DNA of 64,000 nucleotides from Coxiellaceae bacterium (lineage in GTDB: Bacteria; Pseudomonadota; Gammaproteobacteria; Coxiellales; Coxiellaceae). The stretch is from the NCBI GenBank assembly GCA_029210045.1, contig JARGNX010000003.1, positions 1 to 64,000 on the forward strand, read 5' to 3'. The notes under the pieces are model-generated. The model was given only the letters and a program-made list of their open reading frames with translations, had not been told where the DNA came from and ran no database searches. The stretch's first letter is position 1. The number at the start of each line of letters is the position of its first letter. This document shows, in pieces, positions 55,771-63,690 of the stretch. Both the position numbers and the translations under genes were made by a program.

Positions 55771-55812
55771 GATTTCTCCCACAAAATCTGAATAATAAAA
55801 ATGTCGTAATTT

Positions 55813-55926
55813 AAAATAATTAATCTATTTTATGGGCGCTGCCCCTGCGGGCAACCTTGGTGTGCTCGCTGCGCTGTGCGCACGAAGGTTCCGCCTCCGG
55901 TGTCGCCCAAATAGATCAATTATTTT
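55813..55926. repeat. foldback element of about 114 bp
   Basis: Left arm AAAATAATTAATCTATTT then GGGCG (55813-55838) pairs almost fully with the right arm CGCCC then AAATAGATCAATTATTTT (55904-55926). A GC-rich inner palindrome lies between them. It fills the spacer between the two-TM gene and the hemL stop. MITE-like, or a strong bidirectional terminator. Confidence 0.75.
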
Positions 55927-55929
55927 GTG

Positions 55930-57234
55930 TTATCCCCAATATTGCTCTGCTGCGGCTAGCGTTTGCGCAATATGCTCCTCAGTATGTGCGCTCGAAACAA
56001 AGCCCGCCTCAAAAGCGGAAGGTGCAAGGTAGTGACCGTGTTGCAGCATATATTGAAAATAATTAACAAATGCTTTTTGGTCGCATTGCATTACTTGCTC
56101 AAAACTATCAACCGAAGCTTGGTCTGTAAAAAACACCCCAAACATCGAGCCCATACTGCGTGCAAATAATGGAACGCCCGCTGCTTGTGCGCGCATGCGT
56201 AAACCTTCAACCAGTTGATGCGTGCGAACTTCGAGCTGATCGTAAAAGCCCTCAGCCTGAATTAATTCTAAGTTAGCAATACCCGCTGCCATCGCAATCG
56301 GGTTACCCGATAAGGTACCCGCTTGATAGATTGGACCCTGCGGTGATAGTTGATCCATGATCTCAGCGCGTGCCGCAAATGCACCCACCGGCATGCCGCC
56401 ACCAATGACTTTACCAAAACAAGTAATGTCCGGTGTGATACCAAATAATGCTTGCGCACCACCCAGTGCTACACGAAAGCCCGTCATGACTTCATCAAAA
56501 ATAAGTAACGATTTATGTTGGTCGCATAATTCACGCAGACCAGTAAGAAACTCAATGCTAGGAACAATCATATTCATATTGCCCGCAATCGGTTCGATAA
56601 TAATCGCCGCAATGTCTTTACCATGTTGCTCAAATAGCGCCGCAACGGAATCTAAATTATTAAACTCTGCGACTAGCGTATCTTTCACCGTATCAGCAGG
56701 AACGCCCGGTGAGCTCGGATGGCCAAAGGTCAATGCACCAGAACCTGCTTTGATCAACAGCATGTCGCTGTGACCATGATAACAACCTTCAAATTTTATA
56801 ATTTTATCGCGACCAGTAACGCCACGTGCTAAACGCAAAGCAGACATGGTCGCCTCAGTGCCAGAGTTCACCATGCGGATCTTGTCGATGCTCGGAATCA
56901 AATCGCAAATCATCTTGGCTAAAGTAACTTCAGCTTCGCAAGGTGCGCCAAAGCTTAAACCGCGGCTAGCCGCTTGTTGTACGGCCTCTACCACTTTAGG
57001 ATGCGCATGGCCAACAATCGCCGGGCCCCAAGAACCAACATAATCAATATATTGGTTGTCATCAGCGTCAGTAATCACCGCGCCCTGGCCGCTTTTGATA
57101 AAACGCGGGCATCCACCCACCGCTTTGAAAGCTCGTACTGGCGAATTGACGCCACCCGGAATATAATGCCGGGCCGAGTCAAACAATTGTGAAGAACGTT
57201 GGGTTGATTGAGTGCTTTTGTCTGTAACGGTCAT
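55930..57234 (-). CDS. hemL: glutamate-1-semialdehyde 2,1-aminomutase
   Basis: PLP enzyme forming 5-aminolevulinate in the C5 heme pathway. 434 residues. Start region [19 protein letters not shown], the PLP-binding block [27 protein letters not shown], and the lysine loop [16 protein letters not shown], then [16 protein letters not shown]. It starts 43 bp left of the divergent rubredoxin gene. Confidence 0.96.
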   Translation of the reverse strand: MTVTDKSTQSTQRSSQLFDSARHYIPGGVNSPVRAFKAVGGCPRFIKSGQGAVITDADDNQYIDYVGSWGPAIVGHAHPKVVEAVQQAASRGLSFGAPCEAEVTLAKMICDLIPSIDKIRMVNSGTEATMSALRLARGVTGRDKIIKFEGCYHGHSDMLLIKAGSGALTFGHPSSPGVPADTVKDTLVAEFNNLDSVAALFEQHGKDIAAIIIEPIAGNMNMIVPSIEFLTGLRELCDQHKSLLIFDEVMTGFRVALGGAQALFGITPDITCFGKVIGGGMPVGAFAARAEIMDQLSPQGPIYQAGTLSGNPIAMAAGIANLELIQAEGFYDQLEVRTHQLVEGLRMRAQAAGVPLFARSMGSMFGVFFTDQASVDSFEQVMQCDQKAFVNYFQYMLQHGHYLAPSAFEAGFVSSAHTEEHIAQTLAAAEQYWG

Positions 57235-57277
57235 AATGTGCTCTTGTTATTTCTAGTGAATTAGAGTGAGGGCGATT

Positions 57278-57448
57278 ATGCCATATAAAAAATATTTTTG
57301 CTTATTGTGTGGGTTTATCTACGAAGAAGAAAAAGGCTGGCCAGATGATGGCATAGAGCCAGGGACTAAGTGGGAAGATGTTGCTGAGGATTGGTTGTGT
57401 CCTGACTGCGGGGCTATGAAGTGTGACTTCGAAATGATGGAAATTTAG
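57278..57448 (+). CDS. rubredoxin
   Basis: A 56-residue electron carrier with one Fe(Cys)4 site: [15 protein letters not shown] and [14 protein letters not shown] give the C-x-x-C pairs. ATG 57278 is preferred over GTG 57266 because GAGGG lies about 8 nt upstream. The stop codon (57446-57448) lies within the left arm of a foldback element, so the last residues or stop may have been altered by insertion. Confidence 0.93.
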   Translation: MPYKKYFCLLCGFIYEEEKGWPDDGIEPGTKWEDVAEDWLCPDCGAMKCDFEMMEI

Positions 57449-57828
57449 CTTCGGTTTCTACTATCTCGGGTGTCTTCTGACAATTCTCTGTGCTGCGTTG
57501 CTCATTTACTACGTGTAGGCTCCGCTACGCTGCTCGACAATTGTCAGAAGGCACCGCGACCTAGCGAAACCGAAGCTAAATTTACAATTTAGTTCTACTC
57601 TCTACTTTATCGGACATTTCTCGCTGATTCTCTGTGCTGCGTTGCTCACTTACTACGTGTAGGCTCCGCTACGCTGCTCGACAATTGTCAGAAGGCACCG
57701 CGACCTAGCGAAACCGAAGCTAAATTTACAATTTAGTTCTACTCTCTACTTTATCGGACATTTCTCGCTGATTCTCTGTGCTGCGTTGCTCACTTACTGC
57801 TTGTAGGCTCCGCGACCTAGCGAAACCG
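57441..57828. repeat. foldback element arrayed with a 144-bp period
   Basis: The first unit is a foldback element: AAATTTAGCTTCGGTTTC (57441-57458) pairs with GAAACCGAAGCTAAATTT (57566-57583), and CTTCTGACAATT pairs with AATTGTCAGAAG inside. The inner segment from TTCTCTGTGCTGCG recurs at 57484, 57628 and 57772, exactly 144 bp apart. The last copy lacks about 32 bp, including the AATTGTCAGAAG arm. Most of the gene-free stretch 57449-57900 is this array. No transposase is present. Confidence 0.9.
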
Positions 57829-57831
57829 GTT

Positions 57832-57896
57832 TGTCGCCCCGGACTTGATGCGGGGGGTGCTTTTTGAATGGATGACAGCGCTTCGTTCGGGATGAC
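57832..57896. repeat. degenerate GTCATCCC-type palindrome
   Basis: GTCGCCCCGGACTTGATGCG and CGTTCGGGATGACG flank a short stretch in the spacer before the next gene. It resembles the 20.0-kb repeat but is eroded. Confidence 0.55.
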
Positions 57897-57900
57897 GTAA

Positions 57901-58557
57901 CTATGAAGGGCGTTGAGTGTGATAATTTTTTTCGCACATTTCAGTCATGGTGGTGTTACTCCCCTCAAAAGCAATTTTCATATCATTGAGGATGCTTTTC
58001 ATTGGGTCGCTTTGCTTGGCAAGGTCTTCAGGTATTACGCATACCATGTACCAATCAGTTTGCGGGCTCCAAAGACAGCACTCGCCATGCGGATATAGGT
58101 TGTAATAAACCTCATGGCCGTGAGAAGTCTCCGCCATAAGGTTCGTCAAGTAAGGGTCGGTTAATGCGGCTTTTTTATAGGTGTTGAATTTTACATGTGG
58201 ATACGATGTCATCATCTCACCCGCAACGGCTCTCATTCTATTTGTTATTGATAAGATGCAAGATGCGCGGTATTTTTCTGCGGGGTTTAGCGATGCTAGG
58301 AAGGTGCCTGTTCGCTCTCGCAAGGCAAAAGTGCCAGGCATGACGCATAGAGTTTGATTGACGGCGGCGACGGAATTAGTGCTGTCATAACCCGGGCCAA
58401 AGCGGTTGTTTCTAAATGACATGGTGCGGCGTAATCCCTCCGCAGCTACAAACCCAAGTAGTGAGAGGGTGGTGGCAGCAAGTGTGCGGCTATCAGCGGT
58501 TGTTAAAGTTAATGCGGCTAGGCCCAACATGCCAAGAGCGAGGATATTTTTTTTCAT
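57901..58557 (-). CDS. hypothetical membrane-anchored protein
   Basis: A 218-residue protein, not recognised. The N-terminus has two short hydrophobic segments (LALGMLGLAALTLTT and TTLSLLGFVAAEGL), perhaps a signal peptide followed by an anchor. The rest is soluble with five cysteines (TLCVMPG, SCILS, ECCLWS, CVIPE, MCEKNY) and a run YNLYPHGECCLWSPQTDWY. No close motif known. The start at 58557 has no strong ribosome site. Confidence 0.6.
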   Translation of the reverse strand: MKKNILALGMLGLAALTLTTADSRTLAATTLSLLGFVAAEGLRRTMSFRNNRFGPGYDSTNSVAAVNQTLCVMPGTFALRERTGTFLASLNPAEKYRASCILSITNRMRAVAGEMMTSYPHVKFNTYKKAALTDPYLTNLMAETSHGHEVYYNLYPHGECCLWSPQTDWYMVCVIPEDLAKQSDPMKSILNDMKIAFEGSNTTMTEMCEKNYHTQRPS

Positions 58558-58663
58558 TCGGGTGGCTCCATATTATATATTGCGGAATATATAACGCTAT
58601 GAAGCTGTGGGCGCTACTGTATTTTTTATATCAATACAGGGGCATTTATATTGTGAATATGGC

Positions 58664-59065
58664 TTACGTGGAAAAAGATGAGCCACAACCGCAAGTGGTT
58701 TTGGCGTTAGGGTTGCGAATAATGAATTGGGCGCCATTGATGTCTTCGCGGTAATCGACTTCGGCGCCGCGTAAATATTGAAAGCTCATCGGATCGACGA
58801 GTAATTTAATTGTGGTCGAGCCACCTTCGCCATCGCCGCTGTCGTCTTCATCTTTTTTGCTGGATTGAACTTGCTTCTCAACAACAAAATCATCGTCGTT
58901 GAGTGTCTCATCAAAAGTAAAGCCATACTGGAAGCCTGAGCAGCCGCCGCCAGTAATAAATACGCGTAAATTTAGCGCTGAATTGCCTTCGTCTTCAATC
59001 AGTTCGAATACTTTTTCCGCCGCAGAGTCGGTAAAAATGAGATCTTCAGTAGCTAAGGTTTGCAT
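58664..59065 (-). CDS. erpA: A-type iron-sulfur carrier ErpA
   Basis: Delivers Fe-S clusters to apo-enzymes, including those of isoprenoid synthesis. ATG 59065 is chosen because GGAG lies 8 nt upstream and the protein then starts as the family does. Cluster cysteines: [15 protein letters not shown] and [10 protein letters not shown] at the end. 133 residues against about 115 usual: an acidic insertion of about 19 residues ([17 protein letters not shown]) lies before [11 protein letters not shown]. It should form a surface loop. Confidence 0.93.
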   Translation of the reverse strand: MQTLATEDLIFTDSAAEKVFELIEDEGNSALNLRVFITGGGCSGFQYGFTFDETLNDDDFVVEKQVQSSKKDEDDSGDGEGGSTTIKLLVDPMSFQYLRGAEVDYREDINGAQFIIRNPNAKTTCGCGSSFST

Positions 59066-59214
59066 GCAGTGCTCCAGCTTTCGCTTTGATATATGGCTTA
59101 TGTAAAGTATGGCGCAGATTATCCCATTGCGAGAGGCTTGTAGCAAGGGGTAGTAACCTTACGCATAACTCGTTATTATTCCTGCCAATATTGAAAGTAA
59201 AGGAAGAGCAGGCA

Positions 59215-59634
59215 ATGTTGTGGGTTGAAGCGTTTCATATCATCTTTATGGTCTGCTGGTTTGCCGGCTTATTCTATTTGCCGAGACTGTTTGTGTATCA
59301 TGCCGATGCCAAAGATAGCATTAGTAATCAACGATTTAAGGTGATGGAGCGTAAGTTGTATTATGCAATTACGTTGCCCGCGGCGGTGTTGACGTCCATT
59401 TTTGGTTTGTGGCTGTTAATCCCAAAACATGCTTATTATTCTCACCTGATGTGGATGCATGCCAAGCTGATTTTAGTGATTGTTTTATGGCTTTATACCC
59501 TGTATTGCGGTCGGCTGGTGTATATATTTAAGCATGATGCCAATAAACACAGTCATAAGTGGTTTCGCTGGTTTAACGAAGTTCCCAGCATATTGTTGCT
59601 TGTTATCGTCATTTTAGTGGTAGTTAAGCCCTAG
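59215..59634 (+). CDS. hemJ: protoporphyrinogen oxidase HemJ
   Basis: Membrane enzyme oxidising protoporphyrinogen IX in heme synthesis. 139 residues with four helices. LWVEAFHIIFMVCWFAGLFY carries the conserved His, then LPRLFVYHA; WMHAKLILVIVLW carries the second His and Lys. AAGGAAGAG precedes ATG 59215; upstream in-frame starts overlap erpA and lack this site. With hemL it makes two heme genes in the window. Confidence 0.9.
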   Translation: MLWVEAFHIIFMVCWFAGLFYLPRLFVYHADAKDSISNQRFKVMERKLYYAITLPAAVLTSIFGLWLLIPKHAYYSHLMWMHAKLILVIVLWLYTLYCGRLVYIFKHDANKHSHKWFRWFNEVPSILLLVIVILVVVKP

Positions 59635-59671
59635 ACTGGCATCAAGGCGTTGTCATGCTGCGCATGGGTCT

Positions 59672-59829
59672 GTCATCCCGGCCTCCGAGCCGGGATCCAG
59701 GTCATATAATATTCTGGATCCCGGATAAATGACTTCGTCATTTTCCGGGATGACAAGGTGAATGGTGCCGTCATTTTCCGGGATGACAAGGTGAATGGTG
59801 CCGTCATTTTCCGGGATGACAAGGTGAAT
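59672..59829. repeat. palindromic repeat followed by a 33-bp tandem array
   Basis: A two-hairpin GTCATCCC/GGGATGAC element (59672-59754), whose right end has been duplicated as a 33-bp unit (GTCATTTTCCGGGATGACAA + GGTGAATGGTGCC) at 59737, 59770 and, partly, 59803. It lies in the convergent spacer between hemJ and def. Confidence 0.9.
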
Positions 59830-59902
59830 CACGTAGGGATTTTAACTACAATTAGCAACATTTAGCTGCAGAATAGCAGATGTTTGGCGATTTTACGTTG
59901 TT

Positions 59903-60418
59903 TTACTTCATTCTGCCAATTTTCTTATCTACACGCTTTTTCTTGAGGCCAGATAAGTGGTCCAAGAAAATCCTACCCTCAAGGTGATCCAGTTCGTGTT
60001 GGATGCATTTGGCCATAAAGCCATCAGCTTCCATTTCGAAGTCTTCACCATGGCGGTTTTGACCTTTGACGGTAATTTTTTCGGCGCGCTTCACTTTTTC
60101 ATACGGGCCACTGCCATCACCGCCGCCGACTGACATGCAGCCTTCTTCGGTATTGGTCTCGCCGTCGCGCGCAATCACTTGACCGTTAACTATACAGAAC
60201 GGTTGGTTTTTTTCTGGTGAAAAATCAATCACTGTAATGTGTGGTGGTGGGTCGATATCCAATTGAGTGGCGGCTAAAGCGGCACAATTTTCCGCGGCAT
60301 AGTGCGTTTCGAACATATCGTCGATAATTTTTTGAGTTTCAGCGCCAAAATCTTTTACTGTATACCCCTTTGTTTTTAAGCGCAGATCAGGATATTGTAA
60401 AATTCGTAAAATCGTCAT
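59903..60418 (-). CDS. def: peptide deformylase, motif 1 altered
   Basis: Removes the formyl group from nascent Met. From ATG 60418 (GGAG 8 nt upstream) 171 residues, the usual size. Motif 2 EEGCMSVGG and motif 3 CIQHELDHLEG carry the metal Cys and His ligands and the catalytic Glu. Motif 1, usually GVGLAAPQ, reads CAALAATQ, losing both Gly residues. Activity is likely but may be changed. No second def is in the window. fmt lies about 25 kb away. Confidence 0.88.
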   Translation of the reverse strand: MTILRILQYPDLRLKTKGYTVKDFGAETQKIIDDMFETHYAAENCAALAATQLDIDPPPHITVIDFSPEKNQPFCIVNGQVIARDGETNTEEGCMSVGGGDGSGPYEKVKRAEKITVKGQNRHGEDFEMEADGFMAKCIQHELDHLEGRIFLDHLSGLKKKRVDKKIGRMK

Positions 60419-60471
60419 AACGTGCTCCGTATTATTTGATGGAATAATACAACACTTTGAGGGAAATGATA

Positions 60472-61431
60472 ATGCGTTATCTGTACAGAATTTTTTGCTT
60501 GTTGGGCTTAGTGTTGTTGGCAGCGAATAGTGCAATCGCGTGTACTGCAGTGGCTCGAAGCTATCAAGGGCAGTGGTTTTCGGGACGAAATTTTGATTGG
60601 GATGATGGTAAAGCATTTGCGGTGGTCAATCGCCCAGGTGTAGAGCGCAAAGCACTTAGTATTGCTAAAGGCTTAAAGCCGCTGCAGTGGAAAAGTAAAT
60701 ATGGCAGTTTGACGATCAATATGGCTTGGCAAGGTAAGCCCAATTACGCAGCGGTCATCGATGGCATTAACCAAAAAGGTTTGTCTGTGTCGGTATTGGA
60801 GTTGGATGATACGCAATATCCGGTTGCGAACCCCCAAAAACCTGCAATAGGTGCGGCGATGCTTGGTCAATATTTAATGGATCGTTATGCTACGGTGGCG
60901 CAGGCAGTAAAGGCGGTAAAAAAATTGCCGGTGGTGGCCACCGTTTACAAAGGGAAAACCACACCTCTGCATTTTATGCTCAATGATGCGGGTGGCCATA
61001 CGGCTGTGATTGAATTTCTTAAGGGTAAGGCGAAAATATATACAGGAAAAGCGATGCCGTTGCGTGCATTAACGAATACGCCGTATGCCGAAGCGTTAAA
61101 AAAATGGCGCACTGTATCGGCGCAGCCGTTAGTGAAGCGCTGGCCGGCGGGTTACGAATCGATGACACGATTTATTAAGGCGGGTGATTTTTTGCAGGTT
61201 AACCAAGTGCCAAAGACGCGCAGTGGTCAGATTAGTATGATGTGGGTAGGTCTATCTACCGCCGCACAACCGCCGGGTGCGCAATGGCCAACGCGCTGGC
61301 AGGTGGTTCGAAATAACACAACGCCGCAGTTGTGTTTTCGTTCAACACTTAATCAGCATGCGCGATGCTTTGAATTGAGTAAGATTAATTTTCATAAAGC
61401 AGCTATTCCCACTCACCTTACGTCGGAATAG
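60472..61431 (+). CDS. exported linear-amide hydrolase (choloylglycine hydrolase/Ntn family)
   Basis: Penicillin V acylase/bile-salt hydrolase family enzyme. Signal peptide about 1-23 (LLAANSAIA), giving a mature N-terminal Cys (ACTAVARSYQG), the family nucleophile. GRNFDWD matches the conserved R-x-x-D/E block, and LPVVATVYKGKTTPLHFMLN plus LTNTPYAEALK contain the expected downstream Asn/Thr positions. Start ATG 60472 has GAGGGA 7 nt upstream. Similar exported enzymes act on acylated homoserine lactones or beta-lactams; substrate here unknown. Divergent from def, 53 bp away. Confidence 0.85.
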   Translation: MRYLYRIFCLLGLVLLAANSAIACTAVARSYQGQWFSGRNFDWDDGKAFAVVNRPGVERKALSIAKGLKPLQWKSKYGSLTINMAWQGKPNYAAVIDGINQKGLSVSVLELDDTQYPVANPQKPAIGAAMLGQYLMDRYATVAQAVKAVKKLPVVATVYKGKTTPLHFMLNDAGGHTAVIEFLKGKAKIYTGKAMPLRALTNTPYAEALKKWRTVSAQPLVKRWPAGYESMTRFIKAGDFLQVNQVPKTRSGQISMMWVGLSTAAQPPGAQWPTRWQVVRNNTTPQLCFRSTLNQHARCFELSKINFHKAAIPTHLTSE

Positions 61432-61434
61432 CTG
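61400..61434 (+). terminator. possible terminator hairpin
   Basis: A 10-bp stem, CAGCTATTCC with GGAATAGCTG, spans the stop codon of the amidohydrolase gene. There is no T tract, so its terminator role is uncertain. Confidence 0.3.
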
Positions 61435-61442
61435 TTAATCAC

Positions 61443-61471
61443 TTAAGCTATCGCGGTATATAAGGTATACT
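61443..61471 (+). promoter_or_regulatory. candidate promoter of the msh operon
   Basis: TTAAGC (61443-61448) and TATACT (61466-61471), spaced 17 bp, lie 23 bp before the first pilus gene. The -10 is good and the -35 weak. Confidence 0.3.
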
Positions 61472-61494
61472 CAAAAGAGTTTGCCCGAGCTAGG

Positions 61495-62451
61495 ATGGCG
61501 CCATTGTTTAATTTGAAGTCAATTACATCGCTAAAAAAATTACTGCATAAGGAGCAAGTTAAGCCTGCCGGTATGGTTGCGATTGAAATTGGTCAGGAAG
61601 GCATGTCATTGGTGCGGCTAGTGGCGGAGGGTGAAAAAATAGTTTGCCCATTGTGTCAGTTTACTCGCGGTGTTTCTCAGGAAGATTTTGCTAAAGCTTT
61701 AAACAGTACGGTTGAACAATACGGTCTTAAAGGCAGCGATTGCTGCTGGCTATTGCATGCTCATGATTATCGTATGTTGCTGATCGATCGCCCGCAAGTG
61801 CCACCAAGCGAATATGTTGCTGCCGCTCAATGGTTGATAAAAGACATGATTGACTTTCCTTCGGAGTCTGCCGTATTAGATGCTTTCGAGCCAGCCAGTA
61901 CACTGACGTCACAGCAAAATAAATTACATGTAGTGGTGGCGCAAAAAGAATACCTTAAGTCATTTAAAGCGGTGATCGATGAATCCGGATTGAACTTAGT
62001 TAAAATTACTATTCAGGAAATAGCGCTGCGTAATCTGATGGAGTTGAGTGAGCAGCAGCCAGCAGCATTATTGCAACTAGGCGACTCACGGTCATTGATT
62101 ATGGCAACGGAAAAACAGCAAATCGCAATGATGCGTACAATAAATTTAGGTTCGCGCCAGCTCGATGCTGGCCAACAAGAACCATCACGCTTGATTGAAG
62201 AAGAGCAGCGCTCATTAAAATATTATGTTGAACAATTACGGCAAAAGCCACCAGAGGCTACCTATTTTGCACCGTTACTGCAAAGCAGCGCGGAATTAGC
62301 AGCCACGCTATCAGCTGCATCAATCATGCCTTTTGATGTGAGTACTTATTGTGACTTTACCGGCCAAGTATCGGCAGATGAATTAAGTCGAGCATTTACT
62401 TGTTTGGGGGCGGCATGGCCTGAAGGTAGTGAGGGTGATGTCGATGGCTAA
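61495..62451 (+). CDS. mshI: MSHA/type IV pilus assembly protein, PilM-like (MshI N-terminal part)
   Basis: Actin-like cytoplasmic component of a type IV pilus or MSHA assembly platform. 318 residues. GMVAIEIGQEGMSLVRL near residue 27 is the first phosphate-loop-like strand; the later segment MMRTINLGSRQLDA resembles the second. The order of following genes (PilN-like, MshJ, MshK) fits the MSHA cluster, where MshI is a PilM-PilN fusion; here the two are separate genes. The ATG lies 3 nt after the AGG, so another start is possible. Confidence 0.8.
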   Translation: MAPLFNLKSITSLKKLLHKEQVKPAGMVAIEIGQEGMSLVRLVAEGEKIVCPLCQFTRGVSQEDFAKALNSTVEQYGLKGSDCCWLLHAHDYRMLLIDRPQVPPSEYVAAAQWLIKDMIDFPSESAVLDAFEPASTLTSQQNKLHVVVAQKEYLKSFKAVIDESGLNLVKITIQEIALRNLMELSEQQPAALLQLGDSRSLIMATEKQQIAMMRTINLGSRQLDAGQQEPSRLIEEEQRSLKYYVEQLRQKPPEATYFAPLLQSSAELAATLSAASIMPFDVSTYCDFTGQVSADELSRAFTCLGAAWPEGSEGDVDG

Positions 62452-63052
62452 TAGACAGGATGTCAATTTACTACTAACGCTGGAGCCACCTGAAATAGAG
62501 GTCTATTTGCCGATAGCTAAGGTGAAGAAAATTGTCATATGGTGGTGCGTGTTATTGGCGATAGTTTTGGCATTAGGCATATGGTCAATGTTTTCTACCA
62601 AGAGCGATTTAAATACAGTTACGAAAAAACGAGATCAGCTAGCGAAACAGGTCGAAAAATTAAAAACCGCACAGCCGAAGCAAATAAATACGGAGCTGCA
62701 GCAGCGTGTTGATGCGTTAACACAAAATATTGAATCTAAATCCAAGTTAGTTACGTTATTAAACAGCGAAGACTTGGATAATATCAAAGGCTATTCCGGA
62801 TACATGAAAGCGCTGTCGGAGAAAATCCCGCAAGGTGTATGGTTAACTGAATTTCAAATCGGCGATCAAGGTATTGTGCTGATTGGTAAAGCGGACTCAA
62901 CGGCTTTAGTGGCACAATTTGCTGGTCAGCTGCATGATAATGAATTGTTTGCCAAGTTGCGATTTAAACATTTGGATGTAGATCGTGATGCAAAAACTAA
63001 AGAGTTAAGATTTGAGTTGGCGACTTCGCGTGATTTACTGGAGAGTAAATAA
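62444..63052 (+). CDS. PilN-like pilus assembly protein (MshI C-terminal part)
   Basis: A bitopic inner-membrane protein, about 202 residues from ATG 62444 (AGG 9 nt upstream). It starts ANRQDVNLL, the conserved PilN N-terminus that contacts PilM, then one membrane helix (about 33-50), a coiled coil and a periplasmic alpha/beta domain with SEKIPQGVWLTEFQI. It overlaps the PilM-like gene by 8 nt and the next gene by one base. Confidence 0.85.
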   Translation: MANRQDVNLLLTLEPPEIEVYLPIAKVKKIVIWWCVLLAIVLALGIWSMFSTKSDLNTVTKKRDQLAKQVEKLKTAQPKQINTELQQRVDALTQNIESKSKLVTLLNSEDLDNIKGYSGYMKALSEKIPQGVWLTEFQIGDQGIVLIGKADSTALVAQFAGQLHDNELFAKLRFKHLDVDRDAKTKELRFELATSRDLLESK

Positions 63053-63690
63053 TGGCGGCATTTTGGCAAAAAGTGTTGGATTATTATGCGGGCTTGGTCA
63101 AGCGAGAGCAGCTATTGGCGGTGGCGTCAGTGCTGGTGGTGATTACTGGGATATGGTACTGGATGATTTGGGATGTGGTGGAAAAAAGTCAAGCCAAGTA
63201 TAAAACGAAGATTACAATTATGAAGCGTGAGCAGCAAACTTTGCAAGATGATATCTTATTGCAGAATGCGAGGTTAGCTAAAGATCCAAATACAGAAATC
63301 AAAAAAAAGCAGCAGAAGCTGCAGGAAGATATTACAAAGTTGAATAACGACTTAAAAGTGTACAGCACGCAGTTGTTATCATCGCAAGGCTTAATGAGTG
63401 CGATAAAAGATATCACCGTTAAGGCGTCGAATATTGAAATTACCAGCATCGATATCTTGCCTGATAAAGAGCAAGAAGATACTGAGGATTCTGAGCATCC
63501 GTTGTATCGGCACGGGGTACAAATAAAATTTGTTGCTGATTACTTTGCGACCATGTCTTACCTGCAACAAATGGAGATACTGCCTTGGCGTTTATTTTGG
63601 GATAAAGTAGTTTATAAAGTAAACAAATATCCTAAGGCTGATGTAACTTTGGAATTACATACGCTTAGTGAGAAGCCTGATGAGCTGTAG
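63052..63690 (+). CDS. mshJ: MSHA biogenesis protein MshJ (PilO-like)
   Basis: A bitopic inner-membrane protein of 212 residues. A membrane helix near residues 20-42, a coiled coil (about 48-105), and a periplasmic end IKFVADYFATMSYLQQMEIL with LPWRLFWDKVVYKV and KADVTLELHTLS. The last block is distinctive of MshJ. It pairs with the PilN-like protein in the alignment complex. Confidence 0.85.
   Translation: MAAFWQKVLDYYAGLVKREQLLAVASVLVVITGIWYWMIWDVVEKSQAKYKTKITIMKREQQTLQDDILLQNARLAKDPNTEIKKKQQKLQEDITKLNNDLKVYSTQLLSSQGLMSAIKDITVKASNIEITSIDILPDKEQEDTEDSEHPLYRHGVQIKFVADYFATMSYLQQMEILPWRLFWDKVVYKVNKYPKADVTLELHTLSEKPDEL

Noticed and set aside
57484-57828. Possible CRISPR or tRNA-like cluster from regular 144-bp repeats.
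   Set aside because: Repeat length and lack of unique spacers exclude CRISPR; no cloverleaf was found.
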